Shown here: one piece after another, positions 46,212-58,300 of the stretch
How positions within the stretch are numbered: position 1 is the stretch's first letter
How the letters are laid out: each line of letters starts with the position of its first letter
From: Vanrija pseudolonga
Taxonomy: Eukaryota > Basidiomycota > Tremellomycetes > Trichosporonales > Trichosporonaceae
NCBI RefSeq assembly: GCF_020906515.1
Contig: NC_085855.1
Span: 620,001 to 684,000, forward strand
Length of the DNA: 64,000 bases
Reading direction: 5' to 3'
Translations under genes and position numbers: made by a program
Notes under the pieces: generated by a model
The model's input: the letters and a program-made list of their open reading frames with translations, nothing else
Databases searched by the model: none
What the model was told of the DNA's origin: nothing

Positions 46212-47089
46212 CTATCGCCACAGCCCACTCAGGCGCGTCCGGATACTGTCCCAGTCGTCCAAGGCCGGCCTGACGTCGAGATAGAAGGCCATGCGCTGCG
46301 GCTGCTTGGGGTCGGGCTTGCCGGCGTAAAAGTCGATCACGTAGCGGATCTGCTTGCCGCAGCGGTCGACGTACCAGTCGTGGCGGTCGAAGGGGGCCGT
46401 GTAGCTGCGCGGCGTTAGCACGTCGTCCGCTGACGTCCACCGTCCACATCCCCACCCCCCACTCACCCGACCAGAGTCTTGGCCCAAGCCTTGGGCGACA
46501 GATCCTTCGGGCGGCCGACAAACGAGCTGAGCCTCGGACCGCCGGGACACGCGTCGCCTCCCTGGCCTGCCTCCCAGACGAGGATCTCCTCCCACGCCTT
46601 CTCGTTGACGGCGTTGTGGATGGGCACGACGGTGCGCATGTCGGCGACCTTGGGCGCGTGGTTCTTGCGCGCCATGGCGTTGAAGAACTGCTGCTCGGAG
46701 GGGTACACCCAGTTTCCGGACGCCGCCTCGCCGTCGGCCGGGAGCGCGGGCGAGTCCGTGTTGTGGCTGTAGGTGCTGCCTGCGCCGCGGGGGATGGACG
46801 AGACGACGCGGTGCTGTGAGAGCGCGCTGGGGCTTGAGGAGGAGGACGAGGCAGAGGCCGACGAGCTCGAGCTACTGCTCCCGGCGACCTCGAAAGGGTG
46901 CGCCGCCGTCGGGTTCGCCTGCAGCCAGACCGAGCGCGCCGACTCGTCCACCGGACAGCTGTCGACGCCGGCTGGGACGGGCGGGTGGTCGGGGGGCAGG
47001 GCGCGCGTGGTGGCCGGCGCCGTCGCGCTCGTCGAGGCCTCCGCTGCTGCTGGTGTCGCTTGTGTTTCCGAGGAGCTGAACCAGCGCAT
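46212..47089 (-). CDS. CYC3: Holocytochrome c synthase (cytochrome c heme lyase)
   Basis: Two exons, 47089-46467 and 46404-46212, 271 residues. It attaches heme to cytochrome c (or c1) in the mitochondrial intermembrane space. Seen: a CPVDES heme-regulatory motif near residue 40, a Ser-rich spacer of about 20 residues, [28 protein letters not shown], and [20 protein letters not shown] with the heme-contacting His. The C-terminus is [14 protein letters not shown]. Only one CPV motif is seen. Cyc3 and Cyt2 are hard to tell apart from this alone, so the symbol is tentative while the enzyme call is strong. The 62-nt intron lies just before the [10 protein letters not shown] block. Confidence 0.92.
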
Positions 47090-47335
47090 CTTGTGATGAT
47101 GAGTCAAGTGGTGCAAGTGGTGTTGATTGCGCCGTTCTTGATTGATTCGCCCAGTTCCGACTTTTGGCGGCGACCATGGCTCGGCGGCATCGCGGCGACG
47201 GAGCCAAAAGCCACGCGAGGACGTAATGTTGGGCTCGACCTTGTTGACAAGTGGCCATCTAGCTGTCGTGCTCACACGACTGTCACAACCGTATGCATTC
47301 TGCTGCTCCCTTCGTCCTGCTCTCGTCCTACCCCA

Positions 47336-48800
47336 CTACATGTAGGTGATCGTCGTGCCCAGCTTCCACACGCCGGCAACCTTCTCAGCCCACCACTTGA
47401 GCCACCACACAAACCAAGGCCAGAGGCCCTGAACGCGTGCGCGCTGCAGGCGCTCGCGCACCGTCGCGACGTTGGTGCCGCCGGCGCGGCCCGCTCTCCG
47501 GCGGCGGTAGACGATCAGCAGGATGATCAGCGCCGGTATGGGGAGTATGGTGCCGGTGAACCAGCCCGAGTTCCACAGGTCCTGGAGCCGGTGCTGGAGC
47601 GACACCGGGAGCATCGACAGCACGACGTTGGTGCTGCGCGGCCGGTGCGAGCCCGAGCCGCCGGCGGGTGGGCGCACGTAGATCTTGTTTGGGACGGCCG
47701 TCGCCTCGCTCTCGGGCGGCTGGACGGTCGAGTCGGCGTCCGACTCGTCACGCGACGCGCGCGCCTTGCCCTTGACCGCGCGGGACGAGCGGGCGGTCAG
47801 GTCACCCAGCGCGCCAATATTGGCCGGACGCGCTGTCGCCTCGCTCGACGACGTTGCGTTCGAGTTGGCACGCGACCTCCCCTTGCCCTTTGGCGTCGGC
47901 GACGTCATGGTCGACACGCTCGACTCGGACGGCGAGGGGAGGATACCCGAGCTCGCTGGCGACGGCGGAGCCGACCGGTTGGCCTGCAACGTACGGAGGT
48001 GCCTGTACAGAGCCTGGTTGTCAGCGCTGCCCTCCACAGCCATCACTCACCTCCTTCTTCTTCGAGCCCATGACCATCTCGCCCTCGAGCAGGCCTCTGG
48101 CCATCTCCCACTCGCCCTCACGGCCAAGCACCTCGCCGACGAAAAGCTCAATGACCTTGAGGTATCCTTCACGAGCCGCCTCGATGCGCTTGCGGTTCGG
48201 GCCGCGGTTGTCGCGCGCAATGGCGAGCACGAACGCGTCGGGGAGCTTGGCGAGCCAGTCCTCGGCGAGGGCGTGTGCAAACGCCAGCGACGGCTCGGAT
48301 GGCTGGAGCTTGAGCGATGCCAGCAGGAACGTCGACAGGATTTGTGGGGGCAGCAGGTCGGCGCCGTACGTCGAGTTGCACAGCTGGCGGATGTACTCGA
48401 GCATTGCGGCCGGCTGAGCGGGGGGCAGGAGATGCTGCATGGACGCAAACGACCTCGGCGCGTCAGAGTAGAGTGACGCGTTGGCGCTAATAGCCAGCTT
48501 GAGCGTCTTTGTCAACCACTCTTCGCCGGACAAGCCAGTGTCGGCCGATCCGGGCTTGGATGCGCGCTGCTCGAGCTCGTACCATGGTGTCGGGTCGCGC
48601 GGGAGCTGGCGGGCGAGGTTGACGAGCTTTGTGAGAGCCGCCTGTGTCTTTGCGTGGTCTCGGCGTACAAACGACTGCACTGCCGAGTTGTAGAGCAGCT
48701 CGAACTGGTCCGGTCCGCGTGGAGGCGTGGCCGAGGAGCGAGTGCTGCCGGTGCCGCCGCCGCTTGCACCACCACCTAGGCTAGAGCGCGCTGGAGACAT
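47336..48800 (-). CDS. Helical protein with a C-proximal membrane anchor, possible peroxin (Pex26/Pex15-like)
   Basis: Two exons, 48800-48052 and 48014-47336 (37-nt intron), 475 residues. The N-terminal ~250 residues are helical and TPR-like (DQFELLYNSAVQSFVRRDHA, EGYLKVIELFVGEVLGREGE). A Ser/Thr/Pro-rich linker of about 120 residues follows, then one hydrophobic helix (TGTILPIPALIILLIVYRRRR) about 60 residues before the end. A basic, Trp-rich tail (WPWFVWWLKWWAEKVAG) closes it. Order and the 'IELFVGEVLGREGEWEMAR' segment recall the fungal tail-anchored peroxin that docks Pex1-Pex6, but I cannot confirm this by eye. Other membrane-anchored helical proteins remain possible. The start is the first ATG. 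Confidence 0.6.
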
Positions 48801-49195
48801 TGCCGAGTAGGAGATGGCGAGTGACCCCCAGGATGGTAGACCGTCCTTGCGTGTTGCAATGGTGAGATGGGCTTGAGGATGAACAAAGGCAAAGAAGTCT
48901 GAGCGGCAAGATGGTGGCCAGTAACCGTGATGATTGCGACAGACCAGTCATTGTACGAGCTGGCATCGTCGGCTACATCAAACTCCGGGCAGTACAGCGC
49001 TACGGTGGGCGGCTGCCGGCCTCACCACTCACTCCACAGATGAGTCATATGGGGGTATTTGCTTCCGGCCGGGCGACTACCACGTGGCCTCGGCCGGCCC
49101 GTGCGGCGGAAGAGGAGGACAACTTAGATTTCGATAAAGATCGACGTCATGGAAGCAAGGTGCAACTCGGCAGACACTCTCTCACCATCGCACAA
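48801..49195. promoter_or_regulatory. Divergent promoter region, putative peroxin / RTP1-like gene
   Basis: 395 bases between divergent starts; no TATA element or further gene is evident. The frame of the RTP1-like gene stays open upstream to 48911, so a longer N-terminus is possible but has no conserved look. Confidence 0.4.
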
Positions 49196-52100
49196 ATGGC
49201 ATCGAGCACAGAGGGGATCAAGGTGCTCCTGGCCGCAGCAACGGCGCTACTCGCGCCGTCGGCACCGCTGCCCTCGGCCCCTCCAGCGCTGCTGGAGCGG
49301 CTGCGCGCGTCGTCCGCCCTCCTGCCTAGCTGGCGCACACGAACAGGCTGGACAGAAGACGACGAGCTCGAGCAGATCGGCGACGACGACGACGAGGCGT
49401 CCCCCGGCCGCAAGGAGCGGCGCGACGCCCTCGTGCAGCTCGTCGGCAGGCGATGCCTCGACGTCCTCCTTGCGCTGCAGGCGCTGCTGGGGAAAGAGTT
49501 CTGGCCTGCCGAGTTCAAGGACGGCATGGTGGACAAGGACTGTGGGTTGGGGGTGGTGGGCTGCCGCTGACTGGCCGTAGTCTTGCTCGGGACGGCCGAC
49601 CTCCGCGTCATGCGGTTGATGCTCTCGCATGCCGTCGCGTCCCTCCTGCTGCCACTGACGCTGGCGTACGTCGTCGGGCTGCCGCGCCGCGCGCCGCTCG
49701 ACCCACGGTTGCCAGCCGCCGTGAACGACCTTCTCAGCCTGCTCGAGACGCCGTCGCCTCCAGCAGGGGGTAGTAGCGCGCGCGCAAAGCACTCTACGGC
49801 CATCACGCTCGCGCTGGCCCACTCGCACCTCGCGCCGCTCGTCCTCTCGGCGGTGACGCTAGGTTGGACGCCGACAGTCCCACCACCCACGCACGCGGCG
49901 TTGCGCTCCCGCCTCGTCTCGGCGATTTCAGCGTTCCCCCCGGCGCAGGCGATGGCGGCGCTCAGTGCCGCCTTGCAGACAATCCATGCAGGCAAGCGCA
50001 AGCCGCCTCGCGGATGGGCGCGCGTCTGGCCCGCGTACGTTGAAGGCGCGATCGGCACCCTCCTCTCTGGGCAGGTACAGCGGCCCGGCGGCGTCCGCGC
50101 CGTCATGGAGAACGTGTTCGGCGAGGCGGGGAACATGCTGGGCCCGGAGGCAGTAGAAGGGTCAAAGCTCGACCAGATTGCCGGGCTACTCTCGCGCGTG
50201 CCAAAGTCGGTGCAGCCAGAGGTGGGTCGCACGGTGAAGGACACCACTGACGCCAGGTATACATCCCCAAGCTGCTCACAACGCTGTTCGACCTCATTGC
50301 GCCAGAGTCGGCATCACACCCGATCGTGTACACGCACGCGGCATCCTACGTCGTGCACCACTTGTGGCAGACGAGCCCGCTCGCGGTGGAGTGGCTGCGT
50401 GCGCGGCTTCACACACCGTGGCTGCCTCAGAACCCACAGCCTGGCGTCGTGGTTTCCTCAGAGCAGGTAGAAGCAGCGGCGAGGTCAATGGCGCAGCTCG
50501 TACTCCACGCACCGCCATCCCCCGACTTTACAGACTTTGTGGTCGGCCCGATCCTGCCCCCGCTGTTCGCGCTACACGCCCAGATCAACCCGGCCGTCGG
50601 CGCCGGGTCGATCCAGAAGGCTGCGGCGCCGGCGCCGGGATTGGCAGCCGACGTCCGCCTCCTGCTCAGCAGCTGGGGCAAGGTCGTGCCGCAGGACAAG
50701 GGCGTCGCGGGGGTATGGTCCGTCATTGTTGGCGGCCGCGGGTGGCCGCCGTCCGACGACGGCGAGGAGTTGTACTGGAGCGTCAAGGGGGGGCGGGCCG
50801 AGATCGACTTTGGGCAGTGAGTTGGACAGTGTTGCAAGCAGCTGACCGCGCAGCCCGGAGGCGCCTCAAGTCTCCGTCTCGACGGCTATGGATGTTGATG
50901 GTGACGACGCGCTCGACTCATTCGAACTATCCCCCGACCCGCCTACCCTCGTAAGCTTGATCAAGGGCTTCGACCGGCCCGACGTCGCCAGTGACGTCTT
51001 CCTCAAGGTGCTCGACGAGTGGCGCGTTCGCGCGAGCGCCGACGATCAGGATCCACTAAGGTGGGTTTATTCCTCGTCTATGTCTAACCCCCAGGTCGCT
51101 CCTCTTCCTGCGCATCACCCTCGCAATGATGGAGTCGCTCGGCGAGAAGCTCCTCGCCAACCCAGACCACGTCCTCGCGTTCGTCGAGGGCGTGCTCGGC
51201 GACGAGGTGCATGCACTGCGGGAGAAGGCGGCGGAGAAGAAGCCACTCATCCAGGAAGTCGACGCCGACGCTGACGAGCCGCTTCCCGAGCTCACGGCTG
51301 AGGGCGTCGAGAAGATGGGCATGGTTGAGACGGCCATCTCGCTGCTGCTCGCGTCGCTGGAAGCCAACGAGAAGCTCAACTTTGACTCTGCGCCCATTCT
51401 TCACCCGATCAGCAACCACCTGGAAGCGTTGGCCGGGTCACAGCTGTCGGGTGTGCGACAGTTGGCACGCGAAGCGCAGCTGGTGCTACTTGTGCGCCGG
51501 TCGACAACGCTCACAGCGAAGGACGGCACCGTGTCCCCCGCGGTGGCGACGTACCGCCGCGCGCTGACACTCGTGTCTGACCCTATCTTGCCTGTCCGCG
51601 CCCACGGCCTGGTGCTACTCCGCGACCTCGTGCTGAGCAAAGACTACGACACGGCCCTCACGCCGTCCATCCTCGACGTGTACATGCAAGCTATCCAGGA
51701 CAAGGACAGCTACATCTACCTGAACGCGGTCAAGGGCGTGGCTGCCATGGCCGAGACGCTCGGCAAGGAGATCTTCAAGACGCTCGTGAGGCTGTACCGC
51801 GAGGGCGGGGACGGCGTGTCGGGCGACGCGCTGGACAAGGCGCTGCGGATTGGCGAGGCGCTTGGCCTGGTCATCCGGCGCGCGGGCAAGGCGTTTGCAG
51901 CTAATGGTGAGTGTGCGTGAGTGGGCGAGCTGACGATCAGCTGGGATCGTTGTCCCTGTGCTCCTATCGACGTTTGCCAACGCCAAACTCCCAACGATTC
52001 TGCGCACCTCTGCGCTGTCGCTGCTCTCGACGTGTGCGGAGGTGGACCACCTCGCACTGCTTCCCTGGGCCGACGAGCTGGCGAGCGCCGCTGTGGACCT

Positions 52101-52614
52101 GGTACAGATTGAGAGCGTCGCGTCGTCGCCTTTCCGCCCCGAGCCGGCGGCAGCAGAGCCTGCGCCAACTCGCAAAGTCGTGCTCATTGACGACGAGGAG
52201 CCCGAGGAGGAGGCGCCGAAGGAGACTGGCCCGCGGATCGTCGACGACGAGCCGACGGCCCAGGACAGCAAGCATCCTGCGCTTCGGCGTGCGGCTGTCG
52301 TCTTCCTCGGGCTGCTGGTGGCGTCCCTCATCGAGGCGGCGGGCGAAAGCGACGGGAACGAGTCGGCGTCGGGCGAGTTCCAGATGCGTCTCCCCGGCGC
52401 CGCAGCGACCATCACGCCTTCGGCGTCGCGCCGTGCGCCGCCGCCCTCGCTCGCCGAGCCGATCCTAGAGCGCGCCGGCACGGTGCTGCGCTACGTCGCG
52501 CACACGGACGACGACGAGGTGGTACGCGGGCAGGCGTCTGAGGTCGTCGCGCTCGTCGAGCGGCTGCGGGTGGTCAAGCTGACGGAGAGGATCAGTAGCT
52601 CGACGCTGTTGTAG
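49196..52614 (+). CDS. RTP1: HEAT-repeat protein of the RTP1/TANGO6 family
   Basis: Six exons: 49196-49541, 49581-50221, 50257-50816, 50854-51060, 51095-51906 and 51941-52614, 1079 residues. The protein is an all-helical array with little low-complexity sequence. The C-terminal half has the pattern of the RTP1 C-terminal domains: [19 protein letters not shown], then [19 protein letters not shown] and [14 protein letters not shown]. Rtp1 in yeast aids cytoplasmic assembly and nuclear import of RNA polymerase II; TANGO6 is the animal counterpart. An acidic/Pro-rich insertion ([12 protein letters not shown]) lies near residue 920. The call rests on these C-terminal segments, and a generic HEAT protein is the main alternative. 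It is 55 bp tail to tail with LSM5. Confidence 0.75.
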
Positions 52615-52669
52615 CGGTGGGATGCAGCTGCGTTAGACTCTGTCACATATGCTCGCTCTATACATCGGT

Positions 52670-53078
52670 CTATGCCTTGGGCCCGCGTCCGCCTGGGATG
52701 AGCTGGGGCGTTAGCGGGGAAGGAAGGAAGGAACAACGCACCATGGCAATGTTGTTGCCGTTGAGGAGCGTCTGTCCGAGGTCTGTCTCGGTGATGCCGG
52801 CGGGCGTGACCTCGCTGGGGGTGGGTTAGATTGACACAGGACTGGAAACCCACTACTCCTTGACGTCCTTGAGCACCATGTCTAGGAAGGGGGCGGTCAG
52901 CGCGTCCTCGTGCGCGTCGTGCGTGTCGCCTTGCCTGCGGCAAGGCTCTCCACTCACTGACATAGTCGTCAAAGCCCATCAGCGTGCCGGTGAACTCGCG
53001 CTCGTTCTTCATGACGACGTGGATCGGCGAGCCGATACACCGGTCCACGAGCTCGAGGGGGAGGATTGTTGATGCCAT
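52670..53078 (-). CDS. LSM5: Sm-like protein LSM5
   Basis: Four exons: 53078-52958, 52881-52854, 52814-52742 and 52702-52670, 84 residues. Sm1 is [20 protein letters not shown] with GFDDYVNMVL, and Sm2 is [14 protein letters not shown]. The ELVDRCIGS start and LNGNNIAML are diagnostic for Lsm5 among Lsm proteins. Lsm5 is shared by the Lsm1-7 ring (cytoplasmic mRNA decay) and the Lsm2-8 ring (U6 snRNA 3' end). The smallest exon is 28 nt. A reading that ignores the intron 52815-52853 stops at once, so correct splicing is needed for Sm2. The ATG codon directly follows a G/T-rich promoter on the plus view. Confidence 0.94.
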
Positions 53079-54322
53079 GGGGGGTGGGTTGGGGGGGGGG
53101 GGTGTTGTTGTTATTGCTACGACTTGAACTCGCGCGGCTTGTCATTTCGAGGTGGATCGAAGTCGAGATGGAGGTTGTAGTCGCGGGAGTATTCCCGCGT
53201 GACTCTCGCGTGGTGCACGTGGCATCCGGAACCGACTTGCCACTAGCGCCACTTTCAACCCATGACACGAACCCGATCTAGCCACATTCCCCAGGTGGTC
53301 GCGCGACTCCTTGCGACTCGCAGTGCGCGCCGCGCGCCGCGCATCTCGTGCCAGATCGTCAGGCAGATAGATCGGCGTTTCTCACGCACAATGCGGGCGG
53401 GCACAATTGCACACTGCGAGCAAGAGGTGCATACCGCTATCCGGGAACGTCGCACGCCGACCAGCACCGCCACAAGCCGAGTGGCACTGACTGACGACTG
53501 CTTGTTTGTTTTCTCTGCTCGCCCATTGATCGTATGCTTCCTTGCCTCGCTTTACCGCCCGCAGCAGCGCAGCGTACGACAACATTCCGCGTCCTTCAAA
53601 GTCGGAGATGCACCACGCGGTGCTTGTCCCTGCCGAAGCGCAGCCGACCGACCGACAGATGGACGCCGGCGCGCGTTCGGACGCGAGCGAGCGAGGCGAA
53701 TCGAGGCTGGCTGCTGCGAGGCTACTGTAGCGTAGCGGCGTGCGGAGATCTGGTTATCAGGCGCTTGTGGGCGCTTGTTTGGGTTGCCGGCGCTGGTGGA
53801 GTTGCTGGCTCCGGCCCGCCCGGATGCGAGCAGCACCGAGCAGCAGCGAGCAGTGCCGAGCGCGGCGACTAGCCGGCCAGCCTAGTGGCTGCCGTGGGTT
53901 TCGCTGTGCCCACTTATTGCCGCGCATCGGCATGCACCACTGGCGCGGTGCCACATTGTGCTGCTATGCATGCCATGTGCTGCGCAGTAGCGCCGGCAGT
54001 AGGCGGCAGCGTGTGTGGCTAGTGACAGTGTGTCGCGCGGTCCACTTCCGCCATGGTCCGCTGTCCGCGCCGCCCGCTGTCTCCGCGCATCTCCGGGACG
54101 TATGTCGTCCCGAAGTTGATGCGCAGTTGCGTGCTATGTGCTGCGGGCGTGCGGCGGCGCGGCGCGGCGCGCGGCCTGGCTGCTTGGCGACGCAACGCTG
54201 CGGCGAATGGAATGAAACAGCCCTGAGGCCGGAGCGACATGCCCAGGCGCCCAGCGATGCCCAGACGTGCCCAGCCGCCCAGCTACCCCCCAGTAGTACT
54301 TCGTCTCGCCTCGCCGCGCCGT

Positions 54323-54338
54323 CCCCCCCCCCCCCCCC
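54323..54338. repeat. Poly-C tract
   Basis: A run of about 16 consecutive C, then A and four more C. Such a run may be miscounted in an assembly. Confidence 0.9.
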
Positions 54339-55145
54339 ACCCCGCTGCCCGTGGCTGAGGAACGCCGTGTCAGACTCAGACACCAGATGGCGGGATATCT
54401 CCGACGAGCGAGCCAGCGAGTGACGAAGCCTGCGCCAGTGTCAGCTGGCGCCAGCCCCAATCGACAGACGATTCATGAAAATCGCTTTCAACTAAGCGTC
54501 GCTCGCTCGACCGACCGACCGTCACGGCGATTTTCAGCGCATCACCACGGGTGTGTCACCAGGATCTGCGTTGAATACCAAAAATCTGAGACACGGCGTC
54601 TGCGTGTGCGCGCGTAAGTGTGCAGAATTGCTCCTGCTACAGCCTATGCAGTGGGCGCGTGACAGCACGTGCGTGCTCGCTTTGCTTTGGGGGTGCGTAT
54701 ACATGTGCCCCACGCACTCTGCTATACGAAGCGGCGAGCACTCGCCGCGCTCTCGTCCGTCGCCGAGAGACAAAGCATTTCCCGCGGTTTGCTGCGCTGG
54801 AGCTGCGCTGCGGCAATCGCACCGGCGTAGTGCGTCGGACATGTCCTTGCCCGACGAGTCCGACCGCTGCCAAGTCGGAGCGAACCCCGAGCCAACGCCC
54901 AGCGCCAGCGCCAGCGAACCTGCGCATCGTGATGCGCAGGGCAGGCGGCGGAGCAACGCCGCCGCTGCTCTTCCTGCTGGCGCCGCCTCCGCCTTCGCCG
55001 CCGCCACGACTGTCCTGCTTACGCCACGATAATCGCGTGGCGGCGCAGGGCGCAGAGAACACGTCTGTCACCTAAGTAGCAGGAGCAGGGGCAGGCGCAG
55101 AGATGTACGTAACCTAGGGCCTCGCCGGGTGTGCTGCTGCCGCTG

Positions 55146-55164
55146 CAGCAGCAGCAGCAGCAGC
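55146..55164. repeat. (CAG)n repeat
   Basis: Six CAG units in non-coding sequence. Confidence 0.9.
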
Positions 55165-57915
55165 ATCCTCAATCGATGCAGGATTGGGGCGATGGCGTGC
55201 GTGAGGGTACGCAGGTGGGCTGCAGGTGGGTGAGTACCGGGCCGGTGATGTATCGGAGAGTCAGTAGTCAGTCAGTCAGCCAGCCAGTCAGTCACGTCGC
55301 CGCCTCCAAACCCAAGGACCCTTTCCTTCAATTCTCCTTTCTCGTCGCTCCGACTGATCTCCGCCCGCCGGATCCCCGGTCGTCGGCCTTTGAAGCAAAA
55401 GCAGCAAGAGCTAGTCGTCACGCGCGCGCGCGCCGCCCGCCGGATTGCTGGAACCATCATCAGCGGCCGCCACAAACGCCGGGCGATGGGTGGTGCCTTT
55501 GCCACACTGAGCGTGGGCCCTGAGGGAGGGAGGGAACGTCGGGGGCTGCCTGCGATTGGCGCGCTGCCTGCTTGATGCTCCTGCACCAGGTATGCTGCAC
55601 CTCAATGGGGCGTTTTGCAGGATCAGGCCGCGCCCTGTGGTGACTTGCAGGGCACGTCGAAGGGCAGGGGCAATGAAAAGAATGCTGCTGCGCACCGTCA
55701 TACACGGCACACTACGCTGATGATGAAAAGAAGAAAAAAAGAAAAAAGGACGCCGTCCTGCAGCTAGTACTAGCGCCGCGTTTCGAGTCGAGCGCCAAGG
55801 GGAACTGGCTGGAATGGGGGGCTGTCATGGCTGGCTACATGGCGCTGCTTCATGGCGGACTGCGCGCGCGCCTCAGCCTCAATTTGATGATTGAATGGCA
55901 AGGATGCATCGGGGTGGGGGGGGGGGATCCATGCACCGCCGCGTCGTCGTATGTTGGTTTCGGACACGCGCGAGTGCCATGTTGCAAGCTACAGAGACCA
56001 ACTGATGCATTTCATCCATTCACACGCCGCATCGCCACCAGGTGACTCGGCCACTCGTCAATGGGATCACCAGATCTGCATTAATCCCACCCTCCCCCAC
56101 CCAACCCAACCCAATGCAACTCGGCCACCCTCGGTGATCTGGCGCTCTGCTGCCTGTACGCCGCAGTCACACATCGCGACCGACCGAAAGACGACCCACG
56201 CGTGTCGGCGGTGTTTGGAGGGGCCAAACTCTGCCACCAAGCGAGGTGGCGCCACGGGTCGGAGGGGGGTGGGCGCGGGCGGGGCAGGCGCCTAGTCCTG
56301 CCTGCCTGCCTTGCTGCTGCTACCTGGCAACCTGGCAAAACCTGGCGGGCTGGCGCAACGCCTCGCTTTGGCTTTTTCGCTCTCTCGGCTCGGTTCGGCT
56401 GCTTGATCGCGGCGAGCAGCGACGCGAGTTGTGCCATATCTGATCCGAGTGTTCACATGCACACTGCCTGCTGCTTGTGCACGCGGGGTTCTGCGCAGTC
56501 GCTTGCTCGCTAGGCGTCCGCCCGTCACCGCGTCACCGTCACCCGCGTCACAGCCCCTCCCCACGGCACGGTTGGTCGTCAAGTGCCCCACACGTCGCGA
56601 GCTGCAACCGAAGCACTGCATGCTATTTCCACGGACTATGCACTTGTGCCTTGGTAGTGGCCCCGGACTGTCCGGAGCCGGTGTCGTCATGAGAGTCATT
56701 GACGTCGATTTAGGCAATGTGGAGAGTTTATAGCTGCCCTGGCCGGACCTGCCAGCGAGCGAGCGAGCCTGGCTGGTGAGCAACAAGCGTGTTAGGTTAA
56801 TGGCGCACGAGCTGCCGCCGCCGGCCGGATGCCGCAACCCGCAAACCGCGAACCGCCCGCTAGCCCCCGAGACCAAGGATGACACGCCTGCCGCCTTTGC
56901 CTTTTGATCGAGATCTGCCAGGTCGACAAGGCGCACGAGACGAGAGGCAGGACAATGCCAGGTCGAGCTTGTGCCCCGATTATCCCGCCCTTGATGTCAG
57001 CGAAGTCATGCTTGCACCTGATTGGCCCCATCGCTCATCGGCTACAATTTCAACCCAGAAGCTCCCCACCCCGGGCTCTCCTCCCTCCCTCTGCTCCCCT
57101 GGTCCCCGTTGGCCCCTGCCCACGACTCCTCTCTCGTCTCCTCTGCCTTGCCCCGTCACGCCCTAGAGTGCAGCAGCAGGCAGCAGCTACATCCATGTCC
57201 CCTCATCCAACCGAGTTCCAAACCCCTGGCTCATCCTGGCTTACCCTCACTCGCTCCCCTTCGCTGACCTTCACGGCCACTTGAACCAAACCATAGGGTA
57301 ATTGGAAAATCTCTCTCTGCCAGCTGGCCAGATGCCAGAATACCACGCCCGGACCAAGAGAGCAAGCATCTCTCTCTGCTATCGTGAATTAAAATCACAC
57401 CCCCTGGGCGTTTGCTGGCCAAACACCCCGCCGCCGCCGCCGCCCCGTAACCCTGTCGTGCGCCTCCTTGCCCCTTTGCCCCGTCGATAACCGCAGGGTG
57501 GGTCCAAGGTCGTGTCGGAGAGTTTTGGTATGCATGCAGGGCAACAAATACATGGCATCGAGGCGCAGTCGCCGTCGCGCGTCCAGTAGACCGACCGGCG
57601 CGCGCGCGCGACCACGACGACTTGCTTCCTTGCTTGCTTGGCCGAGGCGGAGGCGGCGGCGGGATCGTCAACGGGGCTGGGCTGGCTGGGTTGAGCTGAG
57701 AGAGATGTGTATCTCTGCAGGACAGGACAACGGGCGAGGATCAGGAGCTGCAGGAGTAGATGCAAAAGTCGCACGACACAGGGTGTGAGCCGAACAAAAT
57801 GTGTGAGAGTGAGTATGTGTGGTGTCTGCAGTCGGGGTGCCATATCGCGCACACATCGGCAACAGTCAGCTGCTGCTGCTGCAGCTGTAGCACGATGCAA
57901 CCGCTTCGACTCGGC

Positions 57916-57942
57916 GTCTGTCTGTCTGTCTGTCTGTCTGTT
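57916..57942. repeat. (TCTG)n microsatellite
   Basis: About six TCTG units, followed at 57980-58070 by imperfect repeats of TCGTCTCGT in a pyrimidine-rich block. Confidence 0.9.
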
Positions 57943-58300
57943 ATTGTCTGACTGTCCGTTACACGCCCCCATCCTTGTGTTGTGTCGTCTCGTGTCGTCT
58001 CGTCTTCGTTTCGTCTCGCCTTCGTGCTCGCCCTCGCCTTCGTCTTTGGTCTCGTCTCGTCTCATCTCGGGTTGCCTAGTTGCACCATTGATTACTACTA
58101 CGGCGCGACGTTTGAGACATTGCGAGAGCCCAGACAGCCCAGCCCAGCCAGTCCAGCGTAGCTCAACCCCAGCTACGAGCCCAGCCCAAAACGCCAAGTG
58201 CGGAACGTTGCAGCGGCGGCAGTACCATCTTCAAGTGTCGGTTGGCGCGCGCGCAACAACAGCGGGCGGCTCGTCTCGTCGTCTGAATCCTGCGCTAGTT

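Larger units (their letters stand above)
53079..58300. other. Gene-free intergenic stretch upstream of the right-hand C2H2 gene
   Basis: More than 5 kb in which I find no conserved protein, tRNA or other RNA gene. Open frames are short or low-complexity. Simple repeats are frequent: CAGTCAGTCAGCC near 55264-55292, GCGAGCGAGCGAGC near 56755-56768, and the separate entries below. Polyadenine-rich sequence (AAAGAAGAAAAAAAGAAAAAAGG) at about 55726-55748 is an isolated AT-rich spot. Confidence 0.55.

Noticed and set aside
48911-49195. Upstream extension of the RTP1-like frame
   Set aside because: Open frame without conserved look; the ATG at 49196 after a normal leader gives a sensible N-terminus.
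53095-53125. Reverse-strand GTTCAAGTC resembling a tRNA B box
   Set aside because: The flanking bases do not form a T stem, and it sits in the LSM5 promoter.
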